Assembly: GCF_006716885.1 (NCBI RefSeq)
Contig: NZ_VFPU01000001.1
Location: 2,806,946 to 2,870,945 of the forward strand
DNA: 64,000 nt
Reading direction: 5' to 3'
Source of the DNA: Ornithinimicrobium humiphilum
GTDB taxonomy: Bacteria; Actinomycetota; Actinomycetes; Actinomycetales; Dermatophilaceae
Shown: piece by piece, positions 43,872-53,086 of the stretch
Layout: the number at the start of each line of letters is the position of its first letter
How positions within the stretch are numbered: the stretch's first letter is position 1
Program-made: the position numbers and the translations under genes
The notes under the pieces: generated by a model
What the model was told of the DNA's origin: nothing
What the model saw: only the letters and a program-made list of their open reading frames with translations
The model's database searches: none

Positions 43872-44745
43872 GGGCGGGCTCCTTCGTGTCGTCGTTCCAG
43901 GCCACCAGGAGGGCCGCCGCCTCCTGGCAGGTCATCCCCTCGCTCACCCCCGCGGCGCGGGCGAGGTCGCTGACGGCACTGATGATCCCGGTCTCCCAGC
44001 TGCTCAGGGCGTCACCCATGCGGGCGGTCCGCGCGTCGACGGTCGCGCCCGGGACGCCCTGGGCGTCCAGGACGGGCAGGGCGGCCACCCCGGACCGCTC
44101 GCGACCCATCCCGCCGTCGGAGCAGATGTAGGCGTGCGGGTGCACCTTCTCCAGGTAGGGGACGGCGCTGCGCCCGGTGTGCCCGGCGGTGACCAGCACC
44201 GTGGCGCCCCGGTCCTCGGGCAGGCCGAAGGCGATGGAGTCGGTGCACACCACCGACCGCCCGGACGGGTGCTCCAGCATGGTGCGGCGGTTGGTCACCT
44301 CGGACGCGGACGCCGGGTGCTCGGACCGACCGGCCAGCATGGCGCGGGCGGCCTCCTCGACCGTCTGGCCCTCACGGACGCCGAGGTCCCGGGCGGGCTG
44401 GTTGAGGAAGGAGATCCGGCCGTGCGTCCACACGTCGACCCCGTCGCCCAGGCGGACGCCGCTGACGTCCACGGTCGCCGCCGGAAGGTCGAGCGCCTCG
44501 AGGTACCAGAGGCCCGCGATCGAGGCGCCCTGCGGACCGACGGCGCAGTCCAGCCCGATCGCGCCGGCGGGCGCCTTCTCGGCGATGAAGCGCGCCGGCA
44601 GCACGCCGGTGTAGGAAGCGTTCACCACGACGTCGCGGCCGCGGTTCACCTCGTCGACGTGGTAGGCCGAGTCGACGGCGACGACCTGGGCGTGCCCCAG
44701 GTCGAGCACGACCCGCTGGCCCGCTGCGTTGCGCTGCTCGTCCAC
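43864..44745 (-). CDS. Uncharacterised duplicated-domain protein B, 293 aa
   Basis: This is a paralog of the protein at 16792-17685, with the same two-copy architecture (about residues 17-138 and 161-281, offset 144). Shared blocks include SYTGVLPAR, IAGLWYLEAL, VLVTAGHTGRS, YICSDGG and DLARAAGV. Asp25/169, Asp66/210 and Asp93/237 recur in both halves. The GTG at 44745 is favoured: a GAGGAGAGG site lies upstream, and a GTG at 44781 has none. No signal peptide or membrane segment. It is the first gene of the seven-gene operon starting at site S5, coupled to the MenB/BadI-like crotonase. The function is unknown. Confidence 0.83.
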   Translation of the reverse strand: MDEQRNAAGQRVVLDLGHAQVVAVDSAYHVDEVNRGRDVVVNASYTGVLPARFIAEKAPAGAIGLDCAVGPQGASIAGLWYLEALDLPAATVDVSGVRLGDGVDVWTHGRISFLNQPARDLGVREGQTVEEAARAMLAGRSEHPASASEVTNRRTMLEHPSGRSVVCTDSIAFGLPEDRGATVLVTAGHTGRSAVPYLEKVHPHAYICSDGGMGRERSGVAALPVLDAQGVPGATVDARTARMGDALSSWETGIISAVSDLARAAGVSEGMTCQEAAALLVAWNDDTKEPARD

Positions 44746-44800
44746 GATGGCACCGACCTCTCCTCCGGGGTCGCCCCTCACGGGCGACCGACTGTGAACA

Positions 44801-44814
44801 GAATAATGATATTC
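44801..44814 (-). promoter_or_regulatory. AT-rich operator (site S5)
   Basis: GAATA-ATGA-TATTC is an inverted repeat in the 75 bases between the operon start (44745) and the upstream Ltp2-like gene. It contains TAATGAT, related to the shared core but one base shorter. No clear -35/-10 pair could be fixed. Confidence 0.55.
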
Positions 44815-44820
44815 AACGAT

Positions 44821-45981
44821 TTAGTCACGTTGCAGGAGGAGCACGTTGTAGTACTGCGCTCCCGCGCCCGCTCCCCCGGCCATGGCGGTGCGGGCGCCGG
44901 GCACCTGTCGGGCCCCGGCCTCGCCGCGGAGCTGACGGACGGCCTCGACGATCCGCAGGGTCGGAGCGCCCCACCCGATGTGGCTGAACGACATCAGGCC
45001 ACCGTCGGTGTTGACCGGCAGGTCGCCGGTCCGGGAGATGTCCACGTCGTCGAGCAGGTCGGCACCCTCCCCCTGCCCGCAGAAGCCGAGCACCTCGAGC
45101 TGACGGACCACCTCGAAGGAGTTGACGTCGTAGACCTGCAGGACGTCCAGGTCGGCCGCGGTCAGCCCGGAGGCCTCGTAGGCGCGACGCACGGCGTCCT
45201 GGCCGATCATGCCGACCTCCTCGTAGCGCGCCGGCTGCACGTACTGCTGGCGGTACCACTCGCACCCGCCGCCGACGATGCGCACGACCGGACGGTCGAG
45301 GTCGAGCGCCCGGCTCTCGGAGGTGATGACCATCGCCGCGGCCCCCTCGTTGGCCAGGCAGAGGTCGAGGCGGCCGAAGGGCTCCGCCACCCGCGGCGCG
45401 GCCAGGACGTCGTCGAGCGTGTAGGGCCCCCGGCCGTGCATGACGGCGTCGGGGTTGTCGTGCCCGTGGTTGCGGATCGTCACCGCCACCCGGGCGATCC
45501 GCTCCCACTCGACGCCGTAGACGTGGAGGTAGCGCTGGGCCACCAGCGCGAACTGGGCCGCGGTGAAGGCGCCCCAGGTCGCGACGAACTCGTTGTCGGG
45601 GCGCGTGTAGGACGCGACCGACCCGCCGGCCAGCTCGCCGGCCTGCCCGCCCAGGATCAGCACCGTGCTGCAGAGGCCGGCCTCGATGGCCGCCGCGGCC
45701 TCGAGCGCCGCGGGGATGCCCTGCGGGTAGGTGTCCGAGACCCACCGCAGCGGGATCCCCAGCATGCTGCCCCAGTCCAGGGAACCGGGGTGGAAGACGG
45801 TGCCACCGGGCCCGGGCCAGCGTCCGGCGATGCCGTCGACGTCGTCGAGGGTCAGGCCGGCGTCGTCGAGGGCGATCCGGGCGGCCTCCAGGCAGGCCTC
45901 CAGGGTCGAGACTCCCTCCAGCCGCCGGGCCTGGCGGGTGACGCCGATCCCGGCGACGGCGACGCGCGGGAAGCGGCTCAT
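44821..45981 (-). CDS. Thiolase-superfamily lipid-transfer-like protein (Ltp2-like), 386 aa
   Basis: The thiolase fold is recognisable (VAVAGIGVTRQ, QGIPAALEAAAAIEAGLCSTVLILGG, VNTDGGLMSFSHIGWGAPTLRIVEAVRQL), but the nucleophile Cys of true thiolases is not in its usual context. Proteins of this group (Ltp2, SCP-x-like) are retro-aldolases when complexed with a DUF35 protein (established for steroid side-chain degradation). A DUF35 gene lies in the same operon. The ATG overlaps the acyl-CoA synthetase stop by 4 bases. Confidence 0.85.
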   Translation of the reverse strand: MSRFPRVAVAGIGVTRQARRLEGVSTLEACLEAARIALDDAGLTLDDVDGIAGRWPGPGGTVFHPGSLDWGSMLGIPLRWVSDTYPQGIPAALEAAAAIEAGLCSTVLILGGQAGELAGGSVASYTRPDNEFVATWGAFTAAQFALVAQRYLHVYGVEWERIARVAVTIRNHGHDNPDAVMHGRGPYTLDDVLAAPRVAEPFGRLDLCLANEGAAAMVITSESRALDLDRPVVRIVGGGCEWYRQQYVQPARYEEVGMIGQDAVRRAYEASGLTAADLDVLQVYDVNSFEVVRQLEVLGFCGQGEGADLLDDVDISRTGDLPVNTDGGLMSFSHIGWGAPTLRIVEAVRQLRGEAGARQVPGARTAMAGGAGAGAQYYNVLLLQRD

Positions 45982-47513
45982 CCGCCCACCTGCGCCCGGA
46001 TCGCCTTCTTGTCGAACTTGCCCACGAGGTTCTTGGGCAGGTCGGGAGCGAGGACGAAGCGACCCGGGATCTTCAGGGACGCCAGCCCCTGCTCCCGGCA
46101 CCAGTGGGCCAGCTGCTCCGCGTCGACCGTCCGGCCCTCCTTGGGGACGACGACGGCGCACAGCGCCTCGCCCCACTCGGGGTCGGGCACCCCGACCACC
46201 GCCGCCTCGAGGACGTCCGGGTGGTTGAAGAGGACCTCCTCGATCTCCTTGGGGGCGATGTTGTGCCCGCCGCGGATGATGAGGTCCTTGATGCGGTCGA
46301 CGATGTAGAGGTAGCCCTCCTCGTCGAGGCGGCCCACGTCACCGGAGTGCATCCAGCCGTCGACCACGGCCTCCGCGGTGCGCTTCTCGTCGCGGAAGTA
46401 GCCGCGCATCACGTGCGGGCCGCCGAAGATGACCTCGCCCCGCTCACCGACCGGCACGTCCTCGCCGGTCACGGGGTCGACGACCCGCACGACCATCCCC
46501 ATCGAGGCGCGCCCGGCGGAGGCGAAGAGACGTTCCTCCCCGGCGACCGCCCGGGCGTGGTCCTCCCGGCGCAGCAGCGTGCCGATGGAGGCGATCTCGG
46601 CCATGCCGTAGAGCTGCACGAACTTCGGCCCGAAACGGCGCACCAGCTGGTGGACGCGGTCGGCGGGGATGGAGGACGAGCCGTAGCCCAGCACCCGGAG
46701 CGGGTCGAGCAGGCTGTCGTCCTCGAGCTGCTCGAGCAGGCGGTAGAGCATCGTGGGCACGAGGAAGGTGTGCGTGATGGCATCCCGGTGCACCCGCTCG
46801 GCGAAGCGCTGCGGGTCGAAGCCGCGGCTGTCCTCCATGCCGATGGCCGCGCCGCGGACCAGGCAGGGCGCGAAGGTGATGTTGACGCTCGAGTTGTGCG
46901 GCAGCTGCACCAGGTAGCGGCTGGTCTCGTCGATCTCGTACTCGAGCGCGGCCACCGTGGCGTGCTGCAGCACCGCCGCGTGGTCGAAGAGGATGCCCTT
47001 GGGCACACCGGTCGTGCCGCTGCTGTAGACGATGCACGCGTGGTCCTCGGGCCGGACGTCGTGGCGGGCGGGGTGGTCGCCGGAGGGTGCACCCGCCAGG
47101 AGTGCGGCATACCCCTGGGGCGAGGGGTCGTCGACGCCCAGGTAGGGAATGCCCCGGTCGGCGCACAGCGGCCGGAGCAGGTCCTCGAAGGCGGCCGCGC
47201 CGAGGAGGACGACGGGGCCGGCGTTGTCGAGGATCTGGTCGAGCTCGCGGCGGTCGAGCCGGAAGTTCAGACCCACGTAGACCGCACCGACCTTGGCGCA
47301 GGCGACGAGCACCTCGATCACGGGGAGACCGTTGGCCACGTAGAGCGCGACGCGGTCCCCGCGCCGCGCCCCGTAGGTGTCGGTGAGCACGTGCGCGAGC
47401 CGGTTGGTCCGCTCGTGCAGCTCGGCATAGCTGACGTCGCCCTCCGGGTCGAGGTAGGCGGGAGCGCCGGGGCGCTGGACGGCGTGCCGCGCGACGGCGG
47501 CCCCGACGTTCAC
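45978..47513 (-). CDS. AMP-forming acyl-CoA synthetase, 511 aa
   Basis: The P-loop CIVYSSGTTGVPKGILFDH, the MHSGDVGRLDEEGYLYIVDR segment and the terminal LPKNLVGKFDKKAIRAQ with the catalytic Lys show a long-chain or aromatic acid-CoA ligase of the ANL family. It overlaps both neighbours by 4 bases (GTGA/ATGA), so DUF35, this ligase and the Ltp2-like protein are made together. Confidence 0.94.
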   Translation of the reverse strand: MNVGAAVARHAVQRPGAPAYLDPEGDVSYAELHERTNRLAHVLTDTYGARRGDRVALYVANGLPVIEVLVACAKVGAVYVGLNFRLDRRELDQILDNAGPVVLLGAAAFEDLLRPLCADRGIPYLGVDDPSPQGYAALLAGAPSGDHPARHDVRPEDHACIVYSSGTTGVPKGILFDHAAVLQHATVAALEYEIDETSRYLVQLPHNSSVNITFAPCLVRGAAIGMEDSRGFDPQRFAERVHRDAITHTFLVPTMLYRLLEQLEDDSLLDPLRVLGYGSSSIPADRVHQLVRRFGPKFVQLYGMAEIASIGTLLRREDHARAVAGEERLFASAGRASMGMVVRVVDPVTGEDVPVGERGEVIFGGPHVMRGYFRDEKRTAEAVVDGWMHSGDVGRLDEEGYLYIVDRIKDLIIRGGHNIAPKEIEEVLFNHPDVLEAAVVGVPDPEWGEALCAVVVPKEGRTVDAEQLAHWCREQGLASLKIPGRFVLAPDLPKNLVGKFDKKAIRAQVGG

Positions 47514-47920
47514 GCCGTGCCCCCGTCGGCCGGGGTGAAGACCGGCAGCACCATGTCACCGGCCTCCTGCCAGGTCACGCGGACCCGCTGCCCGATGCGC
47601 AGGCCCGCCGGGTCGGCACCGACGATGTTGGTCATCAGCTCGAATCCTTCCTCGAGGTCCACCACGGCCAGGACGTAGGGCGGGTCGAAGCCGGGCTGCG
47701 GCGCCCGGTGCACGACGGTGAAGCTGTAGAGCTCACCCCGGCCGGAGCTCTGCGCCCACTCCCAGTCGGCCTCACGGCAGTGCGGGCACACCAGGTGCGG
47801 CGGGAAGAACCAGCGCCCGCAGGCCCGGCACCGGGGCGCCAGCAGACGACGCTGCGCCGCGGCCTCCCAGAAGGGCCGGGTGACCACTGTGGGTTCCGGC
47901 AGCGGCCGCGATGGCTCCAT
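47510..47920 (-). CDS. Zn-ribbon OB-fold (DUF35) protein, 136 aa
   Basis: A rubredoxin-like zinc ribbon with Cys31, Cys34, Cys45 and Cys48 (CRACGRWFFPP ... CPHC) is followed by an OB fold (GRGELYSFTVVHRAPQPGF, VLAVVDLEEGFELMTNIV). This is the DUF35 architecture that partners thiolase-like proteins (known for ChsH2-Ltp2). The start ATG at 47920 gives the family N-terminus; the frame is open further upstream into the promoter region. It is the first gene of its operon, divergent from the SDR/thiolase operon. Confidence 0.9.
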   Translation of the reverse strand: MEPSRPLPEPTVVTRPFWEAAAQRRLLAPRCRACGRWFFPPHLVCPHCREADWEWAQSSGRGELYSFTVVHRAPQPGFDPPYVLAVVDLEEGFELMTNIVGADPAGLRIGQRVRVTWQEAGDMVLPVFTPADGGTA

Positions 47921-47962
47921 CGACCTCGCCCGTCCTTCCTCTTCGCTCCTGCGCGACCCTAG

Positions 47963-47981
47963 AATAGTATCATTGATTATC
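47963..47981. promoter_or_regulatory. Divergent AT-rich operator (site S6)
   Basis: The AT-rich block lies between the divergent DUF35 (minus) and SDR (plus) genes. On the minus strand it contains ATAATCAATGATACTAT, with TACTAT (47964-47969) as a possible -10 for the DUF35 operon. It shares ATCAATGAT with site S9. Confidence 0.6.
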
Positions 47982-48021
47982 ACTGTTGTTGCCGACCGCA
48001 CGAGACCCCGGGAGAACCGTC

Positions 48022-48780
48022 ATGCAGCTCGCCACCACCGCCGCCGTCGTCACCGGAGGCGCCTCCGGCCTGGGGGCCGCCACCGCTGCCACCCTCGCCG
48101 CGAAGGGCGCCACCGTCTACGCCCTCGACCTGCCCGGATCCATCGAGCGAGCACCCTCGGTCGAGGGCGTGACCTACCTGGCGACCGACGTCTGCGACCC
48201 CGAGCAGGTCGAGGCCTCCGTCGCGACGGCCGCCTCCGGCGACGCGCCGCTGCGCACCGTGGTCAACTGCGCCGGCATCGTCACCTCCCAGCGCATCCTG
48301 GGCCGCTCGGGGCACCACGACCTGGGGCTCTTCGCCCGGACCGTGCAGGTCAACCTGGTCGGCACCTTCAACGTCCTCACCCTCGCCGCGGCCCGGATCG
48401 CCGAGACCGAGCCGGACGCCGACGGCCAGCGCGGCGTGATCGTCAACACCGCCTCGGTCGCCGCCTTCGAGGGCCAGGTCGGGCAGGCCGCCTACGCCGC
48501 CTCCAAGGGCGGGATCGTGGGCCTGAACATCTCCGCCGCGCGGGACCTCGCGCAGCACGGCATCCGCGTCAACACCATCGCGCCGGGCATCGTCGACACC
48601 CCGATGCTCGCCCAGGTCACCGAGGAGTTCCGGGCCGGCCTCGCCAAGGGCGTGCCCTTCCCGCAGCGCCTGGCCCGCCCCGACGAGTACGCCCAGCTGG
48701 CGGTCTTCCTCGTCGAGCACGACTACATCAACGGGGAGGTCGTCCGGATGGACGGCGCCCTCCGCATGGCTCCTCGCTGA
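48022..48780 (+). CDS. SDR, 3-hydroxyacyl-CoA dehydrogenase type II-like, 252 aa
   Basis: TGGASGLG at 11-18, Ser145, Tyr158 and Lys162 complete the SDR active site. FEGQVGQAAY before the Tyr and APGIVDTPML match the HSD17B10-like group, and the protein is a close paralog of the SDR at 13906. GGGAGAA precedes the ATG. It is the first gene of an SDR, thiolase, crotonase operon. Confidence 0.92.
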   Translation: MQLATTAAVVTGGASGLGAATAATLAAKGATVYALDLPGSIERAPSVEGVTYLATDVCDPEQVEASVATAASGDAPLRTVVNCAGIVTSQRILGRSGHHDLGLFARTVQVNLVGTFNVLTLAAARIAETEPDADGQRGVIVNTASVAAFEGQVGQAAYAASKGGIVGLNISAARDLAQHGIRVNTIAPGIVDTPMLAQVTEEFRAGLAKGVPFPQRLARPDEYAQLAVFLVEHDYINGEVVRMDGALRMAPR

Positions 48781-48820
48781 GCCCCCGCCGAACCCCATAC
48801 CCCCGCCGCTAGGAGAGACC

Positions 48821-49999
<1,179 letters not shown>

Positions 50000-50002
50000 G
50001 CC

Positions 50003-50767
50003 ATGACCCTCGTGAGCTACTCCTGCACCGACGGCGTCGCGCACCTGCGCCTGGAGCGGCCGGCTTCGGCCAACGCCTTCGACCTCGACACGACGCGCGA
50101 GTTCCGGCAGGCCGTGGACCGCGCGGCCGACGACCCCGACGTCCGGGCCGTGCTCGTCTCGGGCGACGGGCCCCGCTTCTGCGCCGGCGGCGACGTGGCG
50201 AGCTTCGTCGCGGCTGACGACCCGCCCGCCTACATCCACCAGCTCGCCAGCGAGCTGGACCAGGCCTTCGCGGCGCTGGCCGCGATGGCGAAGCCGGTGG
50301 CGGCCGCGGTGCAGGGAGCGGTTGCCGGCGCGGGCCTGGGGCTGCTGCTGAGCGCCGACGTCGCGGTCGCGGCCCCCGGCACGAAGTTCGTCTTCGCCTA
50401 CCCCGGGATCGGCTTCACCCCCGACTGCGGCGTCTCCTGGCTCCTCCCCCGCGCGGTCGGCTCGCAGCGAGCCCTCGAGCTGGCCCTGACCGGCCGGGTG
50501 CTCGACGCCGCCACCGCCCAGGACTGGGGGCTGGTCGCGATGGTGGACGAGGACCCGCTGGGTCGGGCCTGCGTGCTGGCCAGCTCGTGGGCGAAGGGCC
50601 CTGCCGTCGCGCTCGGCCGGACCCGACAGCTGCTGCGCCAGGGCTGGGAGTCGGACCGCACCTCCACCGGCGCTCGCGAGGCCGACACGATCTCCGACGC
50701 CGTCCGCGGGGAGGAGGCGCAGCGGCTCATCGCCGCCTTCGTCGCAGGTCGCAGGTCCGGCTCTTGA
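50003..50767 (+). CDS. Enoyl-CoA hydratase/isomerase, PaaG-like, 254 aa
   Basis: This is a crotonase-fold protein in which the two Glu of hydratases are missing: AGAGLGLLLSADV in the oxyanion-hole region and FAYPGIGFTPDCGVSWLLPRAVG, where the Asp of TPD corresponds to the PaaG-type Asp. An enoyl-CoA isomerase or ring-oxepin isomerase is more likely than a hydratase. It starts 3 bases after the thiolase stop. Confidence 0.85.
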   Translation: MTLVSYSCTDGVAHLRLERPASANAFDLDTTREFRQAVDRAADDPDVRAVLVSGDGPRFCAGGDVASFVAADDPPAYIHQLASELDQAFAALAAMAKPVAAAVQGAVAGAGLGLLLSADVAVAAPGTKFVFAYPGIGFTPDCGVSWLLPRAVGSQRALELALTGRVLDAATAQDWGLVAMVDEDPLGRACVLASSWAKGPAVALGRTRQLLRQGWESDRTSTGAREADTISDAVRGEEAQRLIAAFVAGRRSGS

Positions 50768-50798
50768 CAGGGTCCTGATTCCACATAATGGTGTTCAT
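50764..50798 (+). promoter_or_regulatory. Promoter with AT-rich operator (site S7)
   Basis: TTGACA (50764-50769), 16 bases, TAATGG (50786-50791) overlaps the core TAATGGTGTTCAT (50786-50798). It lies 70-100 bases before the aldehyde dehydrogenase start. Confidence 0.7.
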
Positions 50799-50867
50799 CA
50801 TCCGTCAGTTTCCGCGGACCACCCCTGGCCGGCCGACGAAGCCCGGCAGCACCCCCAGGAGAGACAG

Positions 50868-52358
50868 ATGACAACCGTGACAGAGGGCCTGGACGTGCGC
50901 GTCCCCGGCCTCGACAAGCTGTTCATCGGCGGCCACTGGGTCGACCCCGCCACCGACCGGATGGTCGACGTGGTGATGCCCTCCACCGAGGAGGTCATCA
51001 CCCAGGTGGCCGACCCGTCCCCCGCCGACGCCGACCGGGCCGTCGCCGCGGCGCGGGAGGCCTACGACCGCGGCCCGTGGCCGCGGATGACGCCGCAGGA
51101 GCGCATCGAGGCCTGCACCCGGCTGGCCGACGAGCTGGAGGCGCGCCTCGACGAGATGAACCGGGCCTGGACCTTCGAGGCGGGCGCCCCGAAGTTCCAC
51201 GGCGACATGATCAACAGCGGCGCCGGCCGCATGGTCTGGCGCTACGCCATCCAGCAGGCCGAGAACGTCGTCTGGGAGGAGAAGCGCACCTCCATCATGG
51301 GCGAGACCCTCGTCGTGCGGGAGCCCATGGGCGTCGTGCTCGGCATCCTCACCTACAACGGGCCGGTGGTCCTCATGGGGATGAAGATCATCCCCGCCCT
51401 GCTCGCGGGCAACTGCGTGATCATCAAGCACGCCCCCGAGTCGCCGCTGACCAGCCGTCTGGTCGCCGAGGCGGTCGAGGCCGCCGGGCTTCCGGAGGGC
51501 GTCGTCAGCATCCTCCCCGCCGGCGTGGAGACCACCCAGCACCTGGTCGGCCACCCGGACGTCGACATGGTCCACATCACGGCCGGCACCGAGATCGCCA
51601 AGGACGTCGTGCGCCGCACCGCCGACAGCCTGACCCGGACCGCGCTCGAGCTCGGCGGCAAGTCGCCGGCGATCATCCTCCCGGACGCCGACCTGGACGC
51701 CGTCATGCAGACGCTGCCCGACGGCGCCTGCGGCTTCAACGGCCAGGTCTGCGTCGCGCTGAGCCGCGTCCTGGCTCCGCGCAGCCGCTACGACGAGGTC
51801 GTCGACCGGCTGGCCGAGGCCTACACCCGCATCAACGCGGGGATCGGCGACCCCTTCGACCCCGCGACCACCCGCGGCCCGCTGGCCGTCAAGCGGGCCG
51901 TCGAGCGCTGCGAGCACTACGTCAAGGTCGCGCTCGAGGAGGGCGCCACGCTCGTGGTGGGCGGCAAGCGTCCGGACCACCTCGACCGTGGCTACTACTT
52001 CGAGCAGACCCTGCTGCGCGATGTCGACAACTCCATGCGGATCGCCCAGGAAGAGATCTTCGGCCCGGTCACGGTCGTGATCCCCTACGACACCGTCGAC
52101 GAGGCGATCGACATCGCCAACGACACGATCTACGGGCTCGCGGCGTCGGTCTACTCCTCCGACGAGGACCAGGCCCTGGCCGTGGCGCGTCGCATCTACG
52201 CCGGCGGCGTGGCCATCAACCTCGCCGGCGTCAGCCTCTGCGAGCCATTCGGCGGCTACAAGCAGTCCGGCTGGGGCAAGGAGTGCGGCCTCGAGGGCAT
52301 CCTCGAGTTCACCCAGATCAAGCAGATCCTGCTCCGCGGCAGCTACAGCGAGATGTAG
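50868..52358 (+). CDS. Aldehyde dehydrogenase, 496 aa
   Basis: This is an NAD(P)-dependent aldehyde dehydrogenase. Nucleophile Cys295 (GFNGQVCVALSR), general base Glu261 (ELGGKSP), Asn164 (TYNGP in place of the usual PWNFP), and EEIFGPV with the NAD-ribose Glu are all present. It could oxidise the aldehyde made by the ThDP decarboxylase at 34773 (inference). A hairpin follows the stop. Confidence 0.95.
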   Translation: MTTVTEGLDVRVPGLDKLFIGGHWVDPATDRMVDVVMPSTEEVITQVADPSPADADRAVAAAREAYDRGPWPRMTPQERIEACTRLADELEARLDEMNRAWTFEAGAPKFHGDMINSGAGRMVWRYAIQQAENVVWEEKRTSIMGETLVVREPMGVVLGILTYNGPVVLMGMKIIPALLAGNCVIIKHAPESPLTSRLVAEAVEAAGLPEGVVSILPAGVETTQHLVGHPDVDMVHITAGTEIAKDVVRRTADSLTRTALELGGKSPAIILPDADLDAVMQTLPDGACGFNGQVCVALSRVLAPRSRYDEVVDRLAEAYTRINAGIGDPFDPATTRGPLAVKRAVERCEHYVKVALEEGATLVVGGKRPDHLDRGYYFEQTLLRDVDNSMRIAQEEIFGPVTVVIPYDTVDEAIDIANDTIYGLAASVYSSDEDQALAVARRIYAGGVAINLAGVSLCEPFGGYKQSGWGKECGLEGILEFTQIKQILLRGSYSEM

Positions 52359-52384
52359 GCCGTCACGCCGTCCCGTCCCGTGAC

Positions 52385-52426
52385 CGACGAGGGGAGCGCC
52401 GCCGACCGCGGTGCTCCCCTTCGTCG
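52385..52426. terminator. Hairpin between aldehyde dehydrogenase and tetR
   Basis: Arms CGACGAGGGGAGC and GCTCCCCTTCGTCG pair over 13 bp with one bulged base, between convergent genes. Confidence 0.75.
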
Positions 52427-52465
52427 TTCCCGCCCTCGCCCCAGGGGCTCCGCTCCGGCCGGTCC

Positions 52466-53086
52466 CTAGGCACCCGCCCCGGTGCGCAGCCGGGCCGCGG
52501 TCGCCCGCGCCGCGTCCGCCAGGGTGCGGCGCAGCCGGTCGTCGTCCCGGTCCACCAGCCAGGTGGCCGCGACGCCGAAGAGGATGCCGAGGACCTGCTC
52601 GGCCACGATCTCGACCGGCGCGTCCCAGGTCGTGCCCGCGGTGGACGCGACGTCCTCGAGCAGCCGGGCCGTCATCGCCCGGTAGGCGTCGTTCTCCTCC
52701 CGCACCAGGGGGCGCAGGGCCGGGTCGCGGGCGCCCATCAGGCTGAGCTCCTGGAGGACCAGCTCCGTGTCCGGATCGGCCACGAGCCGGTCGGCGTATG
52801 CCGTGAACGCGCGGGTCAGGACCTCGCCCGGGTCGCCCTCGACCCCGACCGCGGTCAGGAGGACGGCGGCGGCCTCGGTGTCGGCGGCGAGGACGGCTCG
52901 CAGCAGCTCCTCCTTGGAGGAGAAGGCGTAGTGCACCGAGCCGTGCGAGACGCCGGCCTCCGCCGCGACGGCGCGCGTCGTCAGGGCCCACGCCCCCTCC
53001 CGCCGCATCACCGCGATGGCGGCCTCGACCAGCTGCGCCCGCCGCTGCGCGACCGGCACCTGGGGGCGTCGGGTGCGCCCCGTCAT
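52466..53086 (-). CDS. TetR-family transcriptional regulator, 206 aa
   Basis: The N-terminal HTH is clear at residues 15-60 (QLVEAAIAVMRREGAWALTTRAVAAEAGVSHGSVHYAFSSKEEL). The C-terminal part is helical and variable, as usual for ligand binding. The ATG overlaps the MFS stop by 4 bases, so regulator and efflux pump are one operon. The likely operator is the 24-bp palindrome at 54658-54681. Confidence 0.93.
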   Translation of the reverse strand: MTGRTRRPQVPVAQRRAQLVEAAIAVMRREGAWALTTRAVAAEAGVSHGSVHYAFSSKEELLRAVLAADTEAAAVLLTAVGVEGDPGEVLTRAFTAYADRLVADPDTELVLQELSLMGARDPALRPLVREENDAYRAMTARLLEDVASTAGTTWDAPVEIVAEQVLGILFGVAATWLVDRDDDRLRRTLADAARATAARLRTGAGA

